Notes under the pieces: generated by a model
The model's database searches: none
Seen by the model: the letters and a program-made list of their open reading frames with translations, nothing else
What the model was told of the DNA's origin: nothing
Position numbers and translations under genes: made by a program
In this document: positions 1 through 9,225 of the stretch, piece after piece
How the letters are laid out: the number at the start of each line of letters is the position of its first letter
How positions within the stretch are numbered: position 1 is the stretch's first letter
Source: Pseudomonas versuta
Lineage (GTDB): Bacteria > Pseudomonadota > Gammaproteobacteria > Pseudomonadales > Pseudomonadaceae
Assembly: GCF_001294575.1 (NCBI RefSeq)
Contig: NZ_CP012676.1
Span: 434,001 to 498,000, forward strand
Direction: 5' to 3'
DNA length: 64,000 bases

Positions 1-796
1 CCACACCGAGCACCAGACCACCGAGCATTGCGCCGGGGATACTGCCGATCCCGCCCAATACTGCAGCAGTGAACGCTTTAAGCCCCACCAGGAAGCCTGA
101 GCCGGGGTTGATCACACCGTACTGCACACTGATCAGTACGGCTGCAACGGCTGCCAGTGCGGCGCCGATCACAAACGTCAGGGCAATCACGTTGTTGGTG
201 TTGATGCCCAGCAGGTTGGCCATCTTCATGTCTTCGGCGCAGGCGCGGCAGGCGCGACCCAGGCGTGAACGGGAGATGAACAGGGTCAGGCCGAGCATTG
301 CCAGGAGAGTGACGACGAAGACGACGATTTGCATGTAGGAGACAACGACTTCGCTAGCCCCTCCTGGACCGAATGTGAAACCGCCAGGGATCAGGTTAGG
401 AATCGATTTGTCTTTCGAGTCTTGGGACAACAGCACCATGTTTTGCAGGAAGATCGACATACCGATGGCAGAAATCAAGGGGATCAGGCGATTACTGCCA
501 CGCAGAGGACGGTAAGCCACCCGTTCAATGCTGTAGCCATATGCACTGGTGACCACGATGCTGGCGATAAACGCCCCGGTCAGCAGTAATGGCACGCTGT
601 CCAGACCCATCATGGTCAGGCCGGCGATGGCGATAAACGCAATATAAGAACCAATCATGTACACCTCGCCGTGGGCGAAGTTGATCATTCCAATAATGCC
701 GTAGACCATCGTATAGCCGATGGCGATCAGGGCATACGTGCTGCCAACGTTGAGGCCGTTAACCAGCATTTGGAAGAAGTGATAGATGTCAGGCAT
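1..796 (-). CDS. braD: Branched-chain amino acid ABC transporter permease, LivH/BraD family (3' end outside window)
   Basis: One of the two inner-membrane permeases that move leucine, isoleucine and valine through the high-affinity ABC importer fed by the binding protein encoded next door. The frame opens at the ATG at 796 (MPDIYHFFQMLVNGLNVGST) and runs open to the window edge. About 265 residues are present of roughly 305 usual for LivH. Several hydrophobic segments are visible, and the permease stretches SAIGMSIFLQN and LGGIGSIPGAMLGG are family-typical. It lies downstream of braC on the same strand, separated by a hairpin at 994-1025 that should lower permease expression relative to the binding protein. 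The frame is clean; only the truncation by the window limits the call. Confidence 0.93.
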   Translation of the reverse strand, partial: MPDIYHFFQMLVNGLNVGSTYALIAIGYTMVYGIIGMINFAHGEVYMIGSYIAFIAIAGLTMMGLDSVPLLLTGAFIASIVVTSAYGYSIERVAYRPLRGSNRLIPLISAIGMSIFLQNMVLLSQDSKDKSIPNLIPGGFTFGPGGASEVVVSYMQIVVFVVTLLAMLGLTLFISRSRLGRACRACAEDMKMANLLGINTNNVIALTFVIGAALAAVAAVLISVQYGVINPGSGFLVGLKAFTAAVLGGIGSIPGAMLGGLVLGV

Positions 797-993
797 TACA
801 AAGCTCCTAAAAACCTGAGACGCATTTCACTGGTGGAGTCATTTTCCGGCCTGGGCTGCAGGGGTTTTTTACCCGCTTTGAGCGCAAGTCTTCTGCCAGC
901 GAACCGCTGGTGACGGTTTTAAAGATTTTCAGGTGGGCAGACTTTCGGATCACGAAAGTGCGGCCCCTTTTCTGTGAACCAAAGGTTCGTAAA

Positions 994-1025
994 ACAAAGC
1001 CCACTGCTTGCGCAGTGGGCTTTGT
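994..1025 (-). terminator. Intercistronic hairpin between braC and braD
   Basis: A near-perfect inverted repeat (acaaagcccactgc / gcagtgggctttgt) lies 22 bases after the braC stop. Read on the minus strand it is followed by a short T run. It looks like a Rho-independent terminator or mRNA-stabilising hairpin that would leave braC transcript in excess over the permease and ATPase genes, as expected for a periplasmic binding protein. Confidence 0.75.
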
Positions 1026-1046
1026 TATCAGATCAAGAACCGCTAC

Positions 1047-2180
1047 TTACTGAGGGCTAACCTCTGTTTTAGGCTTGCCGAAGTGCCATTCATAGACCAC
1101 GAACTTGAAGTTCTTCAGGTCGCCTTTGTCATCAAAGGTCAGGTCGCCCATCGGGGTCTTGAATGTCCCGTCATGGATGGCTTTGGCCACTTTTGCAGTG
1201 TCTTCGCTTTTGGCTTGTTCAATACCCTGGGCAATGACTTCAACTGCGGTGTAGGCAGGGAATACAAACGGACCAGTCGGGTCTTTTTTGTCTGCGACGA
1301 ACTTCGCTACCAGTGCCTTGTTTTCAGGCTGTTGGTCGAATGCTTGTGGCAGGGTCACCAGCAACCCTTCGGAAGCGCCCTGAGCGATTTGCGAGATGGA
1401 GTCGTTACCCACACCTTCCGGGCCCATGAACTTGGCGTTCAGGCCTTTTTCCTTGGCCTGGCGCAGGATCAGGCCCAGCTCAGGGTGGTAGCCGCCGTAG
1501 TAAACGAAGTCGACATTGGCCTGCTTGAGTTTGGCAATGACGGCAGCGAAGTCTTTATCGCCTGCATTGACGCCTTCAAAGACAGCGACTTTGACGCCTT
1601 TCTTTTCCAGAGTCTGTTTTACAGCGGTGGCGATGCCTTCACCGTACTGCTGTTTGTCGTGCAGGACAGCGACAACTTTCGGTTTGACGTGATCGGCGAT
1701 GTAGTTACCGGCCGCAGGGCCTTGAGCACTATCCAGACCGATGGTGCGGAAGATGTTCTTGTAACCACGGGCGGTGATTTCCGGCGCGGTAGCGGCGGGG
1801 GTAATCATGATGATGCCTTCGTCTTCGTAGATGTCCGAAGGAGGCTGGGTGGAGCTGGAGCACAGGTGACCGACTACAAACTTGACGCCGTCGTTGACGA
1901 TTTTGTTGGCTACGGCAACCGCTTGTTTTGGATCGCAGGCATCGTCGTATTCTTTGGCTTCAAGCAGGAGCTTTTTGCCGTCGACGTCTACTCCGCCTTT
2001 GGCGTTGATGTCTGCGATAGCTTGTTTGGCGCCGGTAAACTGCATGTCGCCATACTGAGTTACAGGGCCGGTTTTAGGGCCCGCAATACCGATCTTGATG
2101 GTGTCTGCTGCAAACGAATGGCTGGCAACCCCGGCCAAAACCATAGCGGCAAACAATTTGGTAATTTGCTTAGTAGCCAT
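1047..2180 (-). CDS. braC: Branched-chain amino acid ABC transporter substrate-binding protein
   Basis: Periplasmic receptor that captures branched-chain amino acids and delivers them to the BraDE permease. The 377-residue product opens with a Sec signal peptide (KLFAAMVLAGVASHSFA, then ADTIKIG), so the mature protein starts near residue 26. The rest is a type I periplasmic binding fold, with the family-typical IGIAGPKTGPVTQYGD near the N terminus and GHLCSSSTQPPSDIYED in the ligand cleft. The length matches LivK/BraC. It is first in the operon, with braD downstream across a hairpin. Family members differ in preference among Leu/Ile/Val, Ala and Thr, so exact substrate range is not visible here. 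Confidence 0.95.
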   Translation of the reverse strand: MATKQITKLFAAMVLAGVASHSFAADTIKIGIAGPKTGPVTQYGDMQFTGAKQAIADINAKGGVDVDGKKLLLEAKEYDDACDPKQAVAVANKIVNDGVKFVVGHLCSSSTQPPSDIYEDEGIIMITPAATAPEITARGYKNIFRTIGLDSAQGPAAGNYIADHVKPKVVAVLHDKQQYGEGIATAVKQTLEKKGVKVAVFEGVNAGDKDFAAVIAKLKQANVDFVYYGGYHPELGLILRQAKEKGLNAKFMGPEGVGNDSISQIAQGASEGLLVTLPQAFDQQPENKALVAKFVADKKDPTGPFVFPAYTAVEVIAQGIEQAKSEDTAKVAKAIHDGTFKTPMGDLTFDDKGDLKNFKFVVYEWHFGKPKTEVSPQ

Positions 2181-2284
2181 CTCTATTGGTGCTCCACTCT
2201 TCTGTTGTAATTTTTATAGTCCTGGAAGCCAAGGCAGCCGGACCGGGTGTTTTCTAGCGAAATTCCCGGCCAATCCCCCCTGCA

Positions 2285-2300
2285 ACTGTACCGGTACAGT
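2285..2300. promoter_or_regulatory. Perfect 16-bp palindrome upstream of braC; rest of the 2181-2542 gap has no gene
   Basis: The sequence ACTGTACCGGTACAGT is a perfect palindrome about 105 bases upstream of the braC start, in the 362-base gap between braC and the divergent DUF2288 gene. It resembles the operator of a dimeric repressor. It is not a LexA box, because the CTGT and ACAG half-sites are six rather than eight bases apart. I do not recognise the cognate regulator. The rest of the gap must hold the two divergent promoters, but I cannot assign hexamers with confidence. Confidence 0.45.
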
Positions 2301-2542
2301 GTAGAGCGCCGGTTTAGCGCTTGAATAGCGTGTATCCGAGGGAAAAAGCAGGAAATGTCGCCTAAACGAAAGAAAGAGACAGAATGGCGGCGGAATATAC
2401 TGATGTTTTTTATCAGAATGTTGCCAGCTCAGCCTTGCTGTCCTTGTCTCCTTACGCTTTCTTGGCGCCTGTACCTTTATTCGGGTTTTTCTACCGGGTG
2501 AGCGGCGCTATCATTGCGCCGATTTTTTACCAGGTGAATCCC

Positions 2543-2848
2543 ATGAACCAAGAACCTAGCACCCTCTATGCCAAGCTGCTTGGCGAGACCTCAACAATTG
2601 AATGGCAAGCGTTGCAGCCGTTCTTCGCCAAAGGCGATCTGTTGTGGGTTGATCCTGCACTGGACCTGATAGAAGCGGCGCAGGCCGTGACTCAGGATGA
2701 TGCAGAGAAAGTGGCCGGCTGGATGGCATCCGGAGTGCTTGGCAAGATGACCGAGGCGCAGGCGCTAGACGTTCTTGAACGTGACCCGCAGTTGTGGGCA
2801 GTGGTTGTTTCGCCTTGGGTTATGGTCCAGGAAAGGGCAGGAAATTAA
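2543..2848 (+). CDS. DUF2288 family protein
   Basis: A 101-residue acidic soluble protein of a conserved family of unknown function, with no signal peptide or membrane segment. I chose the ATG at 2543 (MNQEPSTLYAKLLGETSTIE) because it has an AGGTG ribosome site six bases upstream and begins where the family similarity begins. The frame is open further upstream, to an ATG at 2384, but that part is hydrophobic low-quality sequence and is probably untranslated leader. A strong terminator follows at 2953-2980, so the gene looks monocistronic. The family name comes from memory of the conserved N-terminal pattern; no function can be assigned. Confidence 0.8.
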   Translation: MNQEPSTLYAKLLGETSTIEWQALQPFFAKGDLLWVDPALDLIEAAQAVTQDDAEKVAGWMASGVLGKMTEAQALDVLERDPQLWAVVVSPWVMVQERAGN

Positions 2849-2952
2849 TTTCTCGCACCAAATAAGAGCGTTTTAGCCCGATCAGATTTCGGCCTGTGAG
2901 TGTGTAGGGCAGTAACTCGTCCCGGCATAGTGGCCAGTTGCCGTAGAGAAAG

Positions 2953-2980
2953 GCCACAGTCTGCACTGTGGCTTTTTTTT
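2953..2980 (+). terminator. Rho-independent terminator after the DUF2288 gene
   Basis: A stem gccacagt / actgtggc with a four-base loop is followed directly by eight T residues. It ends the plus-strand transcript about 100 bases after the DUF2288 stop, just before the convergent MHYT-GGDEF-EAL gene. Confidence 0.85.
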
Positions 2981-3000
2981 GTCTGCAGACAGCCCCTGAC

Positions 3001-5205
3001 CTACTGGCCCGAAAGTTGAAGTGTCGCGTAACCGGGCTCCGACAGCGGGCGCCGATTCAGCTCCTCTAGCAACTCGTGCAGGGCCTCAAAAGGCACCGGG
3101 CGGCTTAGCAGGAAACCCTGGATAAAGTCGCAGCCGTACTGGCTCAGGAATTCGAATTGCTGATGGGTCTCAACCCCTTCGGTGACGACCTGTAAATGCA
3201 GCGTATGGGCCATGACGATAATGGCCTGGACGATTTCCATGTCCTGGCTGGAGGCCGGGACTTCCTGAATAAACGAACGATCGATTTTTAACGTGTTGAG
3301 AGGCAAGCGCTTTAAATAGGCGAGGGATGAATACCCGGTGCCGAAGTCATCAATTGACAGCGATACGCCAAGGGCGCGGATTTGACGAAGCAGTTGCGAG
3401 GTAGTGTTGATATTACTCATCAGTGCGTTTTCTGTGACTTCAAGTTCCAGTCGATACGGGGCAATGCCGGATGTTCGCAGGGCATTTTCAATTTCGTCGG
3501 CCAGCTCTACTCGTCCAAGATTCAGTGCCGAGCAATTTACCGCGACCCCTAGTTGCTGCCAGCCCAAGTGGGACAAGGCGGCCAGGTCCTGGCAGGCTTT
3601 GCGCAACACCCAGTGATCCAGTTCGGCGATAAGTCCGTTGGCTTCGGCGATACCGATAAAACGGTCCGGGGCGAGCAAGCCATGCTCGGGATGCTGCCAG
3701 CGGACCAAGGCTTCGAGCTTGGCGACGCGGCCCGTTTTAAGATCAAAGATGGGCTGGTAATGCACAAGTAATCCAGCACCATCTACTAGCGCATTACGCA
3801 GTTCTTCCTCTAACTGAAGTTCCAGTGACGCACGGGCTTTCAGGTTCGAGCTAAAAAAGGTCAGGCCATTGCGACCATTACCTTTGGATTGGTAGAGCGC
3901 CAGATCCGCGTGTTTGAGCAGTTCGGTGCTGGTGGTGCCATCGTCCGGAAATACGCTGATACCGATGCTGGTGGTCATCACCATGCGTCTGCCGGCCAAT
4001 TCGATAGGCTCCTTGAGTTTGTGCATGATGCGCTGGGCCATGCTCTGTGCTTCATCACGGTGTTTGAGGCCGACTAAAATGCAGAACTCATCGCCGCCGA
4101 ATCGTGCGACCACATCATCATGGCTGCGGGTGGCGCTTTTGATTTGAGTTGCGATGGTCTTGAGCAACTGGTCCCCGGCATCGTGGCCCAGGCTGTCGTT
4201 GATGCGCTTGAAGTGATCGATGTCGAGAAACATCACCGCCAGCTTGCCGTTCTGTGCGGTGTGTTCAATCAGCTTTTCGGCAAAGATCTGGTTAAAGCCG
4301 CGCCGGTTGATCAGGTTGGTCAATGGGTCGTAATGCGCTACTTGCTGCAAGGACATGCGGGCCTGATCAAGCTGGGAGAGCAGGGCGTTGACCCGTTTCA
4401 GGTCATGCTCTTTGTGCTGCAGTTTCTTGTCCACCAGCGCTGCGCTGATGCTGCAGCCAATCAGTAACAGGCTGATCAGGGCTACCATCAAGGCCAATTG
4501 CCAGTGGTTGTTTTCAATTAGCATCTGGCTGGTTTCTCCAGTCGGCGCGTAGAGGTGCACCCCCCACATGCCGATGAAGTGCACGCCCATCAGAGCGGCG
4601 CCTGCAACAACGCTGATGGCGCCGATGCAAAGCTGGTGGGACACGCCACTGGCTGAACGCAGATAAGAGGTCATCAACAGCGCGCCATAGCTGGCAGCGA
4701 TTGCCGTCAGCAAGGAAAGAGCGATCAACAGCGGTTGGTAATGCGTCAGATGGTTGGAATGCATGGCCGACATGCCGACATAGTGCATGCTGCAAATACC
4801 CACCCCAAAAACCAGCGCCGAGAGTTGCAGCCGAGTACGGGTGGAAGCTGGGCGATTGAGGATTTGCATGGCAATCAGGGCGCCAATCCATGCAACGAGC
4901 AGCGAGACGATGGTGATGCCAAGGTCGTAGTGAGTCTCGGACCGGGATTCAAACGCCAGCATACTGATGAAGTGCATGGCCCAGATACCGCCCGCCAGAC
5001 AGCTGGCCCCAAGCCATCTCCATACGTTTTTGGCGACTGTTTTTTCGCTATTGGCGGCACGTTCAACCATGTGCAGTACAGCTAAAACAGCTGCGCAGGC
5101 CACCAGCCAGGCGAGAAATACCAAATACGGGTTATGACTGCTGTTAAGCAGTTGCTGTCCGTTATCCAGGTGCGGACCAAAAAACTGCAAGCCCAGCCAT
5201 TCCAT
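3001..5205 (-). CDS. MHYT-GGDEF-EAL membrane protein (cyclic-di-GMP turnover)
   Basis: A 734-residue inner-membrane protein with a multi-pass MHYT sensor (residues about 25-260), a GGDEF diguanylate cyclase domain (about 290-450) and an EAL phosphodiesterase domain (about 470-720). MHYT motifs appear as MHFISM (77-82), MHYVGM (140-145) and HFIGM (209-213); this domain is thought to bind copper and sense O2, CO or NO. The active-site motif GGDEF (370-374) and EAL (498-500) with DDFGTGYSS and KIDRSF look intact. No canonical RxxD inhibitory site precedes GGDEF: the Arg is one position off. The architecture matches P. aeruginosa MucR and NbdA; which is the ortholog is unclear. The ATG at 5205 has GAGG six bases upstream and is preferred to the GTG at 5220. 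Confidence 0.9.
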   Translation of the reverse strand: MEWLGLQFFGPHLDNGQQLLNSSHNPYLVFLAWLVACAAVLAVLHMVERAANSEKTVAKNVWRWLGASCLAGGIWAMHFISMLAFESRSETHYDLGITIVSLLVAWIGALIAMQILNRPASTRTRLQLSALVFGVGICSMHYVGMSAMHSNHLTHYQPLLIALSLLTAIAASYGALLMTSYLRSASGVSHQLCIGAISVVAGAALMGVHFIGMWGVHLYAPTGETSQMLIENNHWQLALMVALISLLLIGCSISAALVDKKLQHKEHDLKRVNALLSQLDQARMSLQQVAHYDPLTNLINRRGFNQIFAEKLIEHTAQNGKLAVMFLDIDHFKRINDSLGHDAGDQLLKTIATQIKSATRSHDDVVARFGGDEFCILVGLKHRDEAQSMAQRIMHKLKEPIELAGRRMVMTTSIGISVFPDDGTTSTELLKHADLALYQSKGNGRNGLTFFSSNLKARASLELQLEEELRNALVDGAGLLVHYQPIFDLKTGRVAKLEALVRWQHPEHGLLAPDRFIGIAEANGLIAELDHWVLRKACQDLAALSHLGWQQLGVAVNCSALNLGRVELADEIENALRTSGIAPYRLELEVTENALMSNINTTSQLLRQIRALGVSLSIDDFGTGYSSLAYLKRLPLNTLKIDRSFIQEVPASSQDMEIVQAIIVMAHTLHLQVVTEGVETHQQFEFLSQYGCDFIQGFLLSRPVPFEALHELLEELNRRPLSEPGYATLQLSGQ

Positions 5206-5450
5206 AGTGCGCCTCGGCACTGAGTCCAGATTTGCTAGTCGTCAGGCGCTAGCTCGGTCTCAAGTATAGAAGCTGGATTTTAGGGTGCTGCAGTGATGGC
5301 AAGATGATGCCTACCATTTTGTTATGAGGGGAGTAGTTGTTATTCCCGTTAACGCTATATCAGCATAAGCCTCGTCTCGCTGTAACGATCAGAAGGCTTA
5401 AGCACGTTGAATGGCGATGCTATCGCCACACAGGGATTGAAGCGTTAATA

Positions 5451-5480
5451 AACCCGCTTGCGTTGCGCAAGCGGGTTTTT
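5451..5480 (-). terminator. Rho-independent terminator after rapA
   Basis: A 12-base stem AACCCGCTTGCG / CGCAAGCGGGTT begins three bases after the rapA stop codon. T-rich sequence follows on both strands, so it may work in both directions. Confidence 0.85.
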
Positions 5481-5483
5481 CAA

Positions 5484-8330
5484 TTAGCCAGCGACCAATA
5501 CACGAATTGCTTCAAGGCGCAGGGCCGCTTTCTCAAGCATGGCCAGGCTTTGTTCGCGTTGCTTGCGCAAGGCAACCAGTTCGCTGTCACGCACGCTCGG
5601 GTTAACTGCTTGCAGAGCAGTCAGGCGTGCCAGTTCTTCTTCCGTGTCGGCGGCCAGGCGGCGCTGTGCTTCGGCCACACGTTCTGCGTGGCGTGGCGCA
5701 ATCTTGGCTTCACCGGCGTTGATCTTCGGCGTGAGGTTGTCACGCTGCGCCTGAATGAACTTGTTGGCGCTGGCGCGAGGCACGCTTTCCAGCTGTTCGT
5801 TCAGGGTTTCGAAAGCCACCCGTGATGACAGGTCGTTGCCGTTGGCATCGAGCAGGCAGCGCAGGGCGGCAGGCGGCAGGTAACGGCCCAATTGCAGCGC
5901 CCGCGGGGCAACCACTTCGCTGACGTAAATCAGCTCGAGCAGTACGGTCCCGGGCTTGAGTGCCTTGTTTTTAATCAGTGCGACCGCGGTGTTGCCCATC
6001 GACCCCGACAAAACCAGATCCATGCCGCCTTGCACCATCGGGTGTTCCCAGGTGATGAACTGCATGTCTTCGCGCGACAGCGCCTGGTTGCGGTCGTAGG
6101 TGATGGTCACGCCTTCGTCGTCGCCAAGCGGGAAGCTGGCGTCGAGCATTTTCTCGCTAGGTTTGAGGATCAAAGCGTTTTCCGAATGGTCTTCGCTGTC
6201 GATGCCAAAGGCGTTGAACAGGGTTTCCATGTAGATCGGCAAGGTGAATTGATCATCTTGTTCAAGGATCGCTTCGACCAGTGCTTCGCCTTCGCCCGAA
6301 CCACCGGAGTTCAGCTCTAGCAAACGGTCGCGGCCTGTGTGCAGTTCCTGCTCGAGACGTTCACGCTCGGCACGGGCCTCGTCGATCAATGTCTGCCACT
6401 CTTCATCGTCCGCTGCTTCAAGCAACGGTAGCAGGCGTGGACCAAACTTGTGTTGCAGTGCGTTGCCGGTCGGGCAGGTATTGAGGAAGGCGTTCAGCGC
6501 TTCGTGGTACCACTGGAACAGGCGCTGTTGCGGGCTGGTCTCAAGGTACGGCACATGGACTTCGATAACGTGCTTCTGGCCGATCCGGTCCAGACGACCG
6601 ATCCGCTGTTCGAGCAAGTCCGGGTGGGACGGCAGATCGAACAGCACCAAATGATGAGCAAACTGGAAGTTGCGACCTTCACTGCCGATTTCCGAGCAGA
6701 TCAGCACCTGGGCACCGAACTCTTCATCAGCGAAGTAGGCTGCTGCACGATCGCGCTCGAGAATATTCATGCCTTCGTGGAAGACCGTTGCAGGAATGCC
6801 GGAACGTACGCGAAGGGCGTCTTCCAGATCCATAGCGGTCTCAGCGTGGGCACAGATCACCAGCACTTTCGTGCGTTTGAGCATCTTCAGTGTGTCGGTA
6901 AGCCACTCGACCCGGGGGTCAAAGCGCCACCAGCGTTCTTCTTCGCTAGCGTCCGGCTGGGCCTGGAAGCTGACTTCGGGGTAGAGCTCGGCATGTTCGC
7001 CCAGTGGCAGCTCAAGGTATTCGTCCGGGCACGGCAGCGGGTAGGCATGCAGCTTGCGCTCCGGGAAGCCCTGAATGGCTGCGCGGGTGTTACGGAACAG
7101 TACGCGGCCGGTGCCATGGCGGTCGAGCAGTTCGCGTACCAGACGTGCGCTGGCTTGAGCATCACCGTCGTTAACGGCGGCCAGCAAGGTATCACCCTCG
7201 GCGCCGAGGAAGCCGTGAATGGTTTTGTGCGCTTCTGGTGACAGGCGGCCTTTGTCCAGCAGCTCCTGTACCGCCTGAGCAACCGGACGGTAGTTCTCGC
7301 TCTCGGCGCGGAAGGCGGCCAGATCGTGGAAGCGGTTGGGGTCGAGCAGGCGCAAACGGGCGAAGTGGCTGTCCTGGCCCAGTTGTTCCGGAGTTGCAGT
7401 CAGCAGCAGTACGCCCGGGATCACTTCTGCAAGCTGCTCAATCAAGGCGTATTCAGGGCTAACCTGATCTTCGTGCCACACCAGGTGATGCGCTTCGTCG
7501 ACCACCAGCAAGTCCCAATCTGCTGCAAACAGCGCGTCTTGAGCCTTGGTGTCGTCTACCAGCCATTCCAGCGCAACCAGCGCCAGTTGGGTATCTTCAA
7601 ACGGGTTGCTGGCATCGCTTTCGATGAAGCGCTCTTCGTCAAACAGTGCGACTTCAAGGTTGAAACGCCGGCGCATCTCTACCAGCCATTGGTGCTGCAG
7701 GTTCTCCGGCACCACGATCAGTACGCGGCTGGCGCGGCCGCTGAGCAATTGGCGGTGAATCACCAGGCCGGCTTCGATGGTTTTACCCAAACCTACTTCG
7801 TCAGCCAGCAAGACCCGTGGCGCGATACGGTCGGCCACTTCGCGGGCAATGTGCAATTGGTGGGCAATGGGTTGCGCCCGAACGCCGCCCAAACCCCATA
7901 GTGGCGATTGCAGCTGGCGGCTGGTGTGTTCGAGGGTGTGATAACGCAACGAGAACCAGGACAGCGGGTCGATCTGACCCGCGAACAGACGGTCACTGGC
8001 CAGGCGGAACTGGATGAAGTTCGATAGCTGGGTTTCTGGCAGGGTTACAGGCTCGTTTTGCTCGTTAAGCCCGTGGTAAACCATCAGGCCGTCGGCATCG
8101 TCGACTTCGCGAACCGTCATCTTCCAGCCTTCGAAGTGGATGATGGTGTCACCCGGCGAGAACCGTACGCGCGTGAGCGGTGCGTTGCGCAGCGAATATT
8201 GGCGAGTTTCGCCAGTGGCCGGATAGAGCACGGTTAACAAGCGACCGTCCTGTGCCAGAACGGTGCCTAAACCTAGCTCTGCTTCGCTGTCACTAATCCA
8301 GCGTTGCCCCGGTTGATACTGCTGCGCCAT
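5484..8330 (-). CDS. rapA: RNA polymerase-associated ATP-dependent recycling factor RapA (HepA)
   Basis: A 948-residue Swi2/Snf2-type ATPase that binds RNA polymerase and helps recycle it after termination. After N-terminal Tudor-like domains (about 1-110) come helicase motif [13 protein letters not shown] near residue 176, motif II DEAHH, motif III LLTATP, and in the second RecA lobe [17 protein letters not shown] and [11 protein letters not shown] (motif VI). A long C-terminal region specific to RapA follows. The length agrees with E. coli RapA (968). The ATG at 8330 ([20 protein letters not shown]) matches the family N terminus; the frame is open upstream but has no family sequence there. 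The gene is monocistronic, with a terminator directly after it. Confidence 0.96.
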   Translation of the reverse strand: MAQQYQPGQRWISDSEAELGLGTVLAQDGRLLTVLYPATGETRQYSLRNAPLTRVRFSPGDTIIHFEGWKMTVREVDDADGLMVYHGLNEQNEPVTLPETQLSNFIQFRLASDRLFAGQIDPLSWFSLRYHTLEHTSRQLQSPLWGLGGVRAQPIAHQLHIAREVADRIAPRVLLADEVGLGKTIEAGLVIHRQLLSGRASRVLIVVPENLQHQWLVEMRRRFNLEVALFDEERFIESDASNPFEDTQLALVALEWLVDDTKAQDALFAADWDLLVVDEAHHLVWHEDQVSPEYALIEQLAEVIPGVLLLTATPEQLGQDSHFARLRLLDPNRFHDLAAFRAESENYRPVAQAVQELLDKGRLSPEAHKTIHGFLGAEGDTLLAAVNDGDAQASARLVRELLDRHGTGRVLFRNTRAAIQGFPERKLHAYPLPCPDEYLELPLGEHAELYPEVSFQAQPDASEEERWWRFDPRVEWLTDTLKMLKRTKVLVICAHAETAMDLEDALRVRSGIPATVFHEGMNILERDRAAAYFADEEFGAQVLICSEIGSEGRNFQFAHHLVLFDLPSHPDLLEQRIGRLDRIGQKHVIEVHVPYLETSPQQRLFQWYHEALNAFLNTCPTGNALQHKFGPRLLPLLEAADDEEWQTLIDEARAERERLEQELHTGRDRLLELNSGGSGEGEALVEAILEQDDQFTLPIYMETLFNAFGIDSEDHSENALILKPSEKMLDASFPLGDDEGVTITYDRNQALSREDMQFITWEHPMVQGGMDLVLSGSMGNTAVALIKNKALKPGTVLLELIYVSEVVAPRALQLGRYLPPAALRCLLDANGNDLSSRVAFETLNEQLESVPRASANKFIQAQRDNLTPKINAGEAKIAPRHAERVAEAQRRLAADTEEELARLTALQAVNPSVRDSELVALRKQREQSLAMLEKAALRLEAIRVLVAG

Positions 8331-8491
8331 GCTGCCTGACTCCCGCTTCGAAAAAGCCGAGTATATTAACGGAACACTGGCCTCAGTCCAAAGGACTCTC
8401 ATAAAAAGCTGTCCGGCTTTACTTGGGCCGGCAGTTGTTTTCGATGAGTGGCTCGCGTCGATCAAACATCAGGAACAGGAGAACAATCGCC

Positions 8492-8809
8492 ATGTTGCCG
8501 CCCATCCTGCCTTTGAGTGTTGTGCCCGTGACCTCTCAACAAGATCCGCCGAGGCCACGCCCGGACATTCCGCCGGTAGCCCCTGCGCAGCCAAGCGCTG
8601 GTGACAGTACGATCAATCCTGGTCATCAAGACGGCGAGCAGGCCACGCTGTTGTTGCGCGAAGAGCAACAGCGACAGCACGACAAGCGTCGTCGAGAGGC
8701 TTTGGAGCGGGCGGGTATCGGTGAGCAGGACGCTCAAAGCCCGGAACCGGACTTGCCCCCGGTCGATGGAACCCAGCGTCAGGGGATGTGGATTGATATA
8801 AAGGTGTAA
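8492..8809 (+). CDS. Small proline-rich protein of unknown function
   Basis: A 105-residue soluble protein starting MLPPILPLSVVPVTSQQD. The N-terminal half is rich in Pro and Gln, followed by a charged helical segment (EEQQRQHDKRRREALERAG) and a tail ending GMWIDIKV. An AGGAG lies ten bases before the ATG at 8492; an upstream in-frame ATG at 8423 is possible but adds atypical sequence. There is no signal peptide, membrane segment or recognised domain. The alternation of Pro-rich linker and charged helix suggests a partly disordered protein. I recall similar short proteins next to rapA in other pseudomonads but know no function. Confidence 0.7.
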   Translation: MLPPILPLSVVPVTSQQDPPRPRPDIPPVAPAQPSAGDSTINPGHQDGEQATLLLREEQQRQHDKRRREALERAGIGEQDAQSPEPDLPPVDGTQRQGMWIDIKV

Positions 8810-8922
8810 GTCGATTTTCTCTGGTAAAGGGGAGGCATCGCGTCGCACTATTGGCCTATTGCCTGAGACCTCTGCGGTCTGCAGCGCACCGAATTAAACA
8901 CAGACAGTGACCTGATTGCGCT

Positions 8923-9084
8923 ATGAGCCAAGACAACAAACTGGTGGACCTGGGTGCCGAGCGCGCCAAACGGGCACACGATCTTAAAGAAAAGAAGCTG
9001 AACGAAGTACGACTGGCCTTCGAGCAAGCAATGCCATTGGCAAAAGGCAAAAAAAAGCCGAAGAACAAACCTAAAAAGCGCTGA
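8923..9084 (+). CDS. Very small basic protein (53 aa), unknown function
   Basis: A 53-codon frame runs from ATG 8923 to TGA 9082-9084. It starts MSQDNKLVDLGAERAKRAHD and ends in a strongly basic tail (KGKKKPKNKPKKR). The first 35 residues should form a charged amphipathic helix; the Lys-rich tail suggests nucleic acid or ribosome contact, which is inference only. I see no strong Shine-Dalgarno. Support comes from the clean composition and its place between two other plus-strand genes. No homologue with known function comes to mind. Confidence 0.6.
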   Translation: MSQDNKLVDLGAERAKRAHDLKEKKLNEVRLAFEQAMPLAKGKKKPKNKPKKR

Positions 9085-9149
9085 ACAGCGGCGTTTTAGA
9101 TGATCTGGGTCAAATATCCCCTCCAAGTCGCTACGCCCGAGGATCACTA

Positions 9150-9163
9150 TTGATCCCGGTCAA
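9150..9163. promoter_or_regulatory. Anr/FNR box upstream of the ccoM-like gene
   Basis: TTGATCCCGGTCAA fits the Anr/FNR consensus (TTGAT-N4-ATCAA) with one mismatch. If it sits at -41.5, as in class II FNR promoters, the transcription start would be near 9198 and a -10 element at 9186-9191, where TAACCT is found. The site is 63 bases before the ccoM ATG, which fits induction by low oxygen. Confidence 0.7.
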
Positions 9164-9225
9164 GTTATGCGCCTGCGCGTCTGGTTAACCTAGCTTCAAC
9201 ACACACAGACACGCAGGAGGCCGTC

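Noticed and set aside
1008..2210. A 400-codon plus-strand frame
   Set aside because: It is the antisense shadow of braC, which has a signal peptide and clear family sequence.
2285..2300. LexA box before braC
   Set aside because: The half-sites are spaced by six bases, not eight, so it does not fit LexA.
2384..2542. N-terminal extension of the DUF2288 gene from an upstream ATG
   Set aside because: Hydrophobic sequence not seen in the family, and the ATG at 2543 has a better ribosome site.
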